From: a bacterium
GTDB lineage: Bacteria > Actinomycetota > Acidimicrobiia > Acidimicrobiales > Bin134
Length of the DNA stretch: 41,822 nucleotides
NCBI GenBank assembly: GCA_026709025.1
Contig: JAPOTT010000002.1
Location: 1-41,822 of the forward strand
Direction: 5' to 3'
Part shown: in pieces, positions 39,880-41,822 of the stretch
Numbering within the stretch: the first letter of the stretch is position 1
Layout of the letters: each line of letters begins with the position of its first letter
Notes under the pieces: generated by a model
Databases searched by the model: none
Seen by the model: only the letters and a program-made list of their open reading frames with translations
What the model was told of the DNA's origin: nothing
Made by a program: the position numbers and the translations under genes

Positions 39880-41163
39880 TTAAGGGCCTAGTAGGGGCAA
39901 TGGGATTACCTGCACTCCGTCGGGACGACGGTAAGAGGGCCCGGTGGCCGTTATCACAACCAGAGCGGCCAACTTGCTAGAGCGCTCGCGGGTCACCTTT
40001 TCTTTGAGACGCTTCAGTGAGTTGGCTGCCTTGTCAATCACACTTGGAGCAGAGTTCAACTTTATCTCTGCTGCAATCCATGAGCCAGTTACGCTCTCAA
40101 CTATCGCATCAGCCTCAAGCCCGGTGTTATCACGAAAATGAAATACACCACTACCATCAGACTGCGAATAAATACGAAGATCTCGTACTGCCAGCGATTC
40201 AAACAACATGCCAAACATAACGTGATCTGCTAACAAGCGCTCAGGATTGGCTCCAATAAACGCCGCAGCCAATGAAGGATCTGTAAAATGACGCTTAGCC
40301 TCCCTCCTCAAAACTGCTTTGGAACGCAAGCTAACGGGCCACCCTGGCTGATCTTCCACAATAAATATCCGACGCAAAGCATCCAGATAAGCAGCAAGAG
40401 TGTTCCGGCTAGGGGGATGATCGATGCTCATATCCGATGCCAGCTTCGTGATCTTTGCCTCGGTAGACACGCTATGAGACAAAGCTAGCATTAGTCGCCG
40501 CACCATGTTTGGGTCATGGCTAACCCCGTTACCCGAGGATACGTCTACCCGAACCACCTCTCCCACATAATCACGCACTGACTGGCATGCATCGTCATCA
40601 CTCTCACCCGAGTTCTGTGGCCACCCACCGGCGCAGATTACACTAGCAATCTCGCGCAACCCCACCCCCTCGTTAGGCATTGACGACACAACATCGCCCT
40701 CAAATACACCCCTGAGAGAAACAGCGCCGACTGACCGCCCCGACTCAAAAAGTGACATCGGACGCAACAACACCCGGCTAATGCGCCCGGTACCAGTATG
40801 CCGGGTCACATCATCTTGAGGAAAAGCCGAACCGGTGAGTATGAATTGACCCCGCTCTAAACGGTCATCACACTCTCGGCGAACCCGATTCCACAACTGC
40901 GGGGCATTTTGCCATTCGTCAAGCAATCGGGGTACAGGCCCTCTAAGCACTTCCCCAGGATCAGATGAAGCCAAGAGCAGCACAGCTTCGTCATCAAGGC
41001 GAGCTTCGCTAAGAGCGAAATGCCGAGCTAGCCAGGTCTTGCCACAACCTCTCACACCTTCAATCAGCACAGCTCCTCGCCTACGCAGTGCGCTCTCCAC
41101 ATCGCTCTCCGCAATACGCGGCAGATAACCAGGCATGGTGAGCGTGGTACGCGAATTACTCAC
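39880..41163 (-). CDS. DUF4143-type AAA ATPase with degenerate nuclease-like C-terminus
   Basis: 427-residue P-loop ATPase of the widespread AAA_14/DUF4143 group. Walker A is GVRGCGKT (36-43) and Walker B is RLLDEWQ near 82. FILTGSAFP and the GRISRVLLRPMSLFESGRS segment are typical of the group, whose cellular role is unknown. A winged-helix-like middle (STEAKITKLASDMSIDHPPSRNTLAAYLDALRRIFIVED) precedes the C-terminal domain, where NTGLEADAIVE and WIAAEIKLN recall the D...ExK core of PD-(D/E)XK enzymes. Such genes are often sporadic and single, as here. It lies 70 nt downstream of a 23-bp repeat array that could be its operator. The start is ATG 41163. Confidence 0.82.
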   Translation of the reverse strand: MSNSRTTLTMPGYLPRIAESDVESALRRRGAVLIEGVRGCGKTWLARHFALSEARLDDEAVLLLASSDPGEVLRGPVPRLLDEWQNAPQLWNRVRRECDDRLERGQFILTGSAFPQDDVTRHTGTGRISRVLLRPMSLFESGRSVGAVSLRGVFEGDVVSSMPNEGVGLREIASVICAGGWPQNSGESDDDACQSVRDYVGEVVRVDVSSGNGVSHDPNMVRRLMLALSHSVSTEAKITKLASDMSIDHPPSRNTLAAYLDALRRIFIVEDQPGWPVSLRSKAVLRREAKRHFTDPSLAAAFIGANPERLLADHVMFGMLFESLAVRDLRIYSQSDGSGVFHFRDNTGLEADAIVESVTGSWIAAEIKLNSAPSVIDKAANSLKRLKEKVTRERSSKLAALVVITATGPSYRRPDGVQVIPLPLLGP

Positions 41164-41232
41164 AACTAGTTACCCCTTCTGATGCTGTGTAGAGTGCGAA
41201 CAAAGCAAAATGCGTTATAGGGGAACACTATA

Positions 41233-41290
41233 GCGCGTTCTGAAAGCGTTTTATTGCGCGTTCTGAAAGCGTTTTATTGCGCGTTCTGAA
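41233..41290. repeat. 23-bp tandem repeat array (two full copies and a partial third)
   Basis: The unit GCGCGTTCTGAAAGCGTTTTATT is found at 41233-41255 and 41256-41278, and its first 12 bases again at 41279-41290. Each copy carries the dyad CGC-TTC-T-GAA-GCG with one mismatched base. The array lies between the stop of the Calx-beta gene and the start of the DUF4143 gene (both minus strand), about 70-127 bp upstream of the latter. It may be a set of protein-binding sites. TATAGT and TATAAC boxes lie between the array and the gene. Confidence 0.85.
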
Positions 41291-41324
41291 ATAAATCTGG
41301 AATGGATGCTGCGTAGATCGTGGG

Positions 41325-41822
41325 TTAGTCGTTGTCTTTGATGGTGAGAATGGTTTGGCTGTTCTTGATGGTTGCTCCTTGAGGAGCTGAGATAAACAAT
41401 CGGAGAGTTTCGTCTGGTTCTTTAACTTTGTCATCCCAGATCATCACTCCCATGCGGTTACGAGTGAGTCCAGGGAAGATGGTAACTCTGTATGAAAGAA
41501 AATTGAAATCAGAGTTTAAGCTAGCATGGCCCGCTCCGCTACCAGTGGTTTGGTAGCCGACGAGAACGCTAACTGGATGACTTACAGGCTTGTCAAGAGA
41601 AATATAAATGTGATACCGGGTGAAACCATAAGGAGCATTGTCGCCCTCAGTAACCACCGCGTTAGTTTTCTCCAACGTCACAACCGGCTTATCCGACTGA
41701 GAAGGCGGTGGCGGTGGCGGTGGCGGCGGGGGATCATCGTCATCAGCCACGTTTACAGTCGCTGATGCGTTGGAGTTCAAATCATAAGCAGCACCATCCA
41801 CCAACGTGACCGTCACCGAACC
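41325..41822 (-). CDS. Calx-beta domain surface protein, N-terminal part beyond the window
   Basis: The frame is open to the right edge, so only the last 165 residues are visible; the GTG at 41816 is an internal codon. The visible chain starts in the end of one Calx-beta repeat (GSVTVTLVDGAAYDLNSNASATVNVADDD). An Asp-rich turn and a run of ten prolines follow (about residue 33-42 of the visible part), then a final Calx-beta-like domain from KPVVTLEKTNAVVTEGDNAPY to SQTILTIKDND and the stop. Calx-beta repeats bind calcium and occur in large secreted or surface proteins involved in adhesion. No C-terminal sorting signal or transmembrane anchor is present. It may be functionally related to the RTX protein at 18253, but this is a guess. 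Confidence 0.75.
   Translation of the reverse strand, partial: GSVTVTLVDGAAYDLNSNASATVNVADDDDPPPPPPPPPPSQSDKPVVTLEKTNAVVTEGDNAPYGFTRYHIYISLDKPVSHPVSVLVGYQTTGSGAGHASLNSDFNFLSYRVTIFPGLTRNRMGVMIWDDKVKEPDETLRLFISAPQGATIKNSQTILTIKDND

Noticed and set aside
1-41822. CRISPR arrays, insertion sequences and defence islands
   Set aside because: No regularly spaced repeats with unique spacers, no terminal inverted repeats with a transposase and no recognised restriction or defence genes were found apart from the VapC pair.

Overview
The window looks like a chromosomal piece of a moderately GC-rich actinobacterium, most probably in or near the Acidimicrobiia. This placement is inferred from gene content. 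The signs are a SepX/GlpR-like division membrane protein beside a MoeA/Glp-type protein, an LppM-like lipoprotein domain, a Rv0958-type 'magnesium chelatase' ATPase, ClpC, a non-mevalonate isoprenoid pathway and a cysteine-poor HemB. No rRNA, CRISPR array, transposase, integrase or prophage module was seen. The sequence is cut inside genes at both ends: a helicase-nuclease on the left and a Calx-beta surface protein on the right.

Layout. 2-4508: recombination helicase-nuclease, a sugar-type nucleotidyltransferase and Fpg/MutM. 4578-11583: a tightly packed signalling operon, with STAS antagonist, receiver-PP2C phosphatase, RsbW-like kinase, solute-binding lipoprotein, membrane histidine kinase and AAA+ ATPase. 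nagB follows. 12354-12708: a non-coding gap holding a promoter-like box, a perfect hairpin and a tRNA-like element with an alanine-type acceptor stem. 12709-18172: a tandem GNAT protein that runs antisense into tRNA-Glu, then acyl-CoA genes (class III CoA-transferase, a small unknown protein, AMP-forming ligase, unusual two-part crotonase). 18253-20115: a calcium-binding RTX protein whose promoter spacer is a 15-base G tract, then a Phd/VapC toxin-antitoxin pair. 20120-29813: membrane-anchored sulfite-oxidase-type molybdoenzyme, rsgA, tRNA-Ala, and a leftward series of ispD-ispF-rlmB, plsY-moeA-moaA-moaC and a SepX/GlpR-like gene. 29992-39709: hemB, an LppM/pseudo-HAD membrane fusion downstream of clpC, long-chain polyprenyl diphosphate synthase, coaX-lysS and an FMN-dependent hydroxyacid dehydrogenase. 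39880-41822: a DUF4143-type ATPase, a 23-bp repeat array and the end of a Calx-beta protein.

How it fits together. MoaA, MoaC and MoeA supply steps of molybdenum cofactor synthesis, and a molybdoenzyme lies about 2 kb beyond that cluster. The signalling operon reads as one route from an outside ligand (lipoprotein) through a histidine kinase to a partner-switching cascade, although no sigma factor is present. The best candidates for something new are the putatively phase-variable RTX promoter, this sensor/partner-switch operon, the LppM/pseudo-HAD fusion, the tRNA-like alanine element and the rearranged crotonase.
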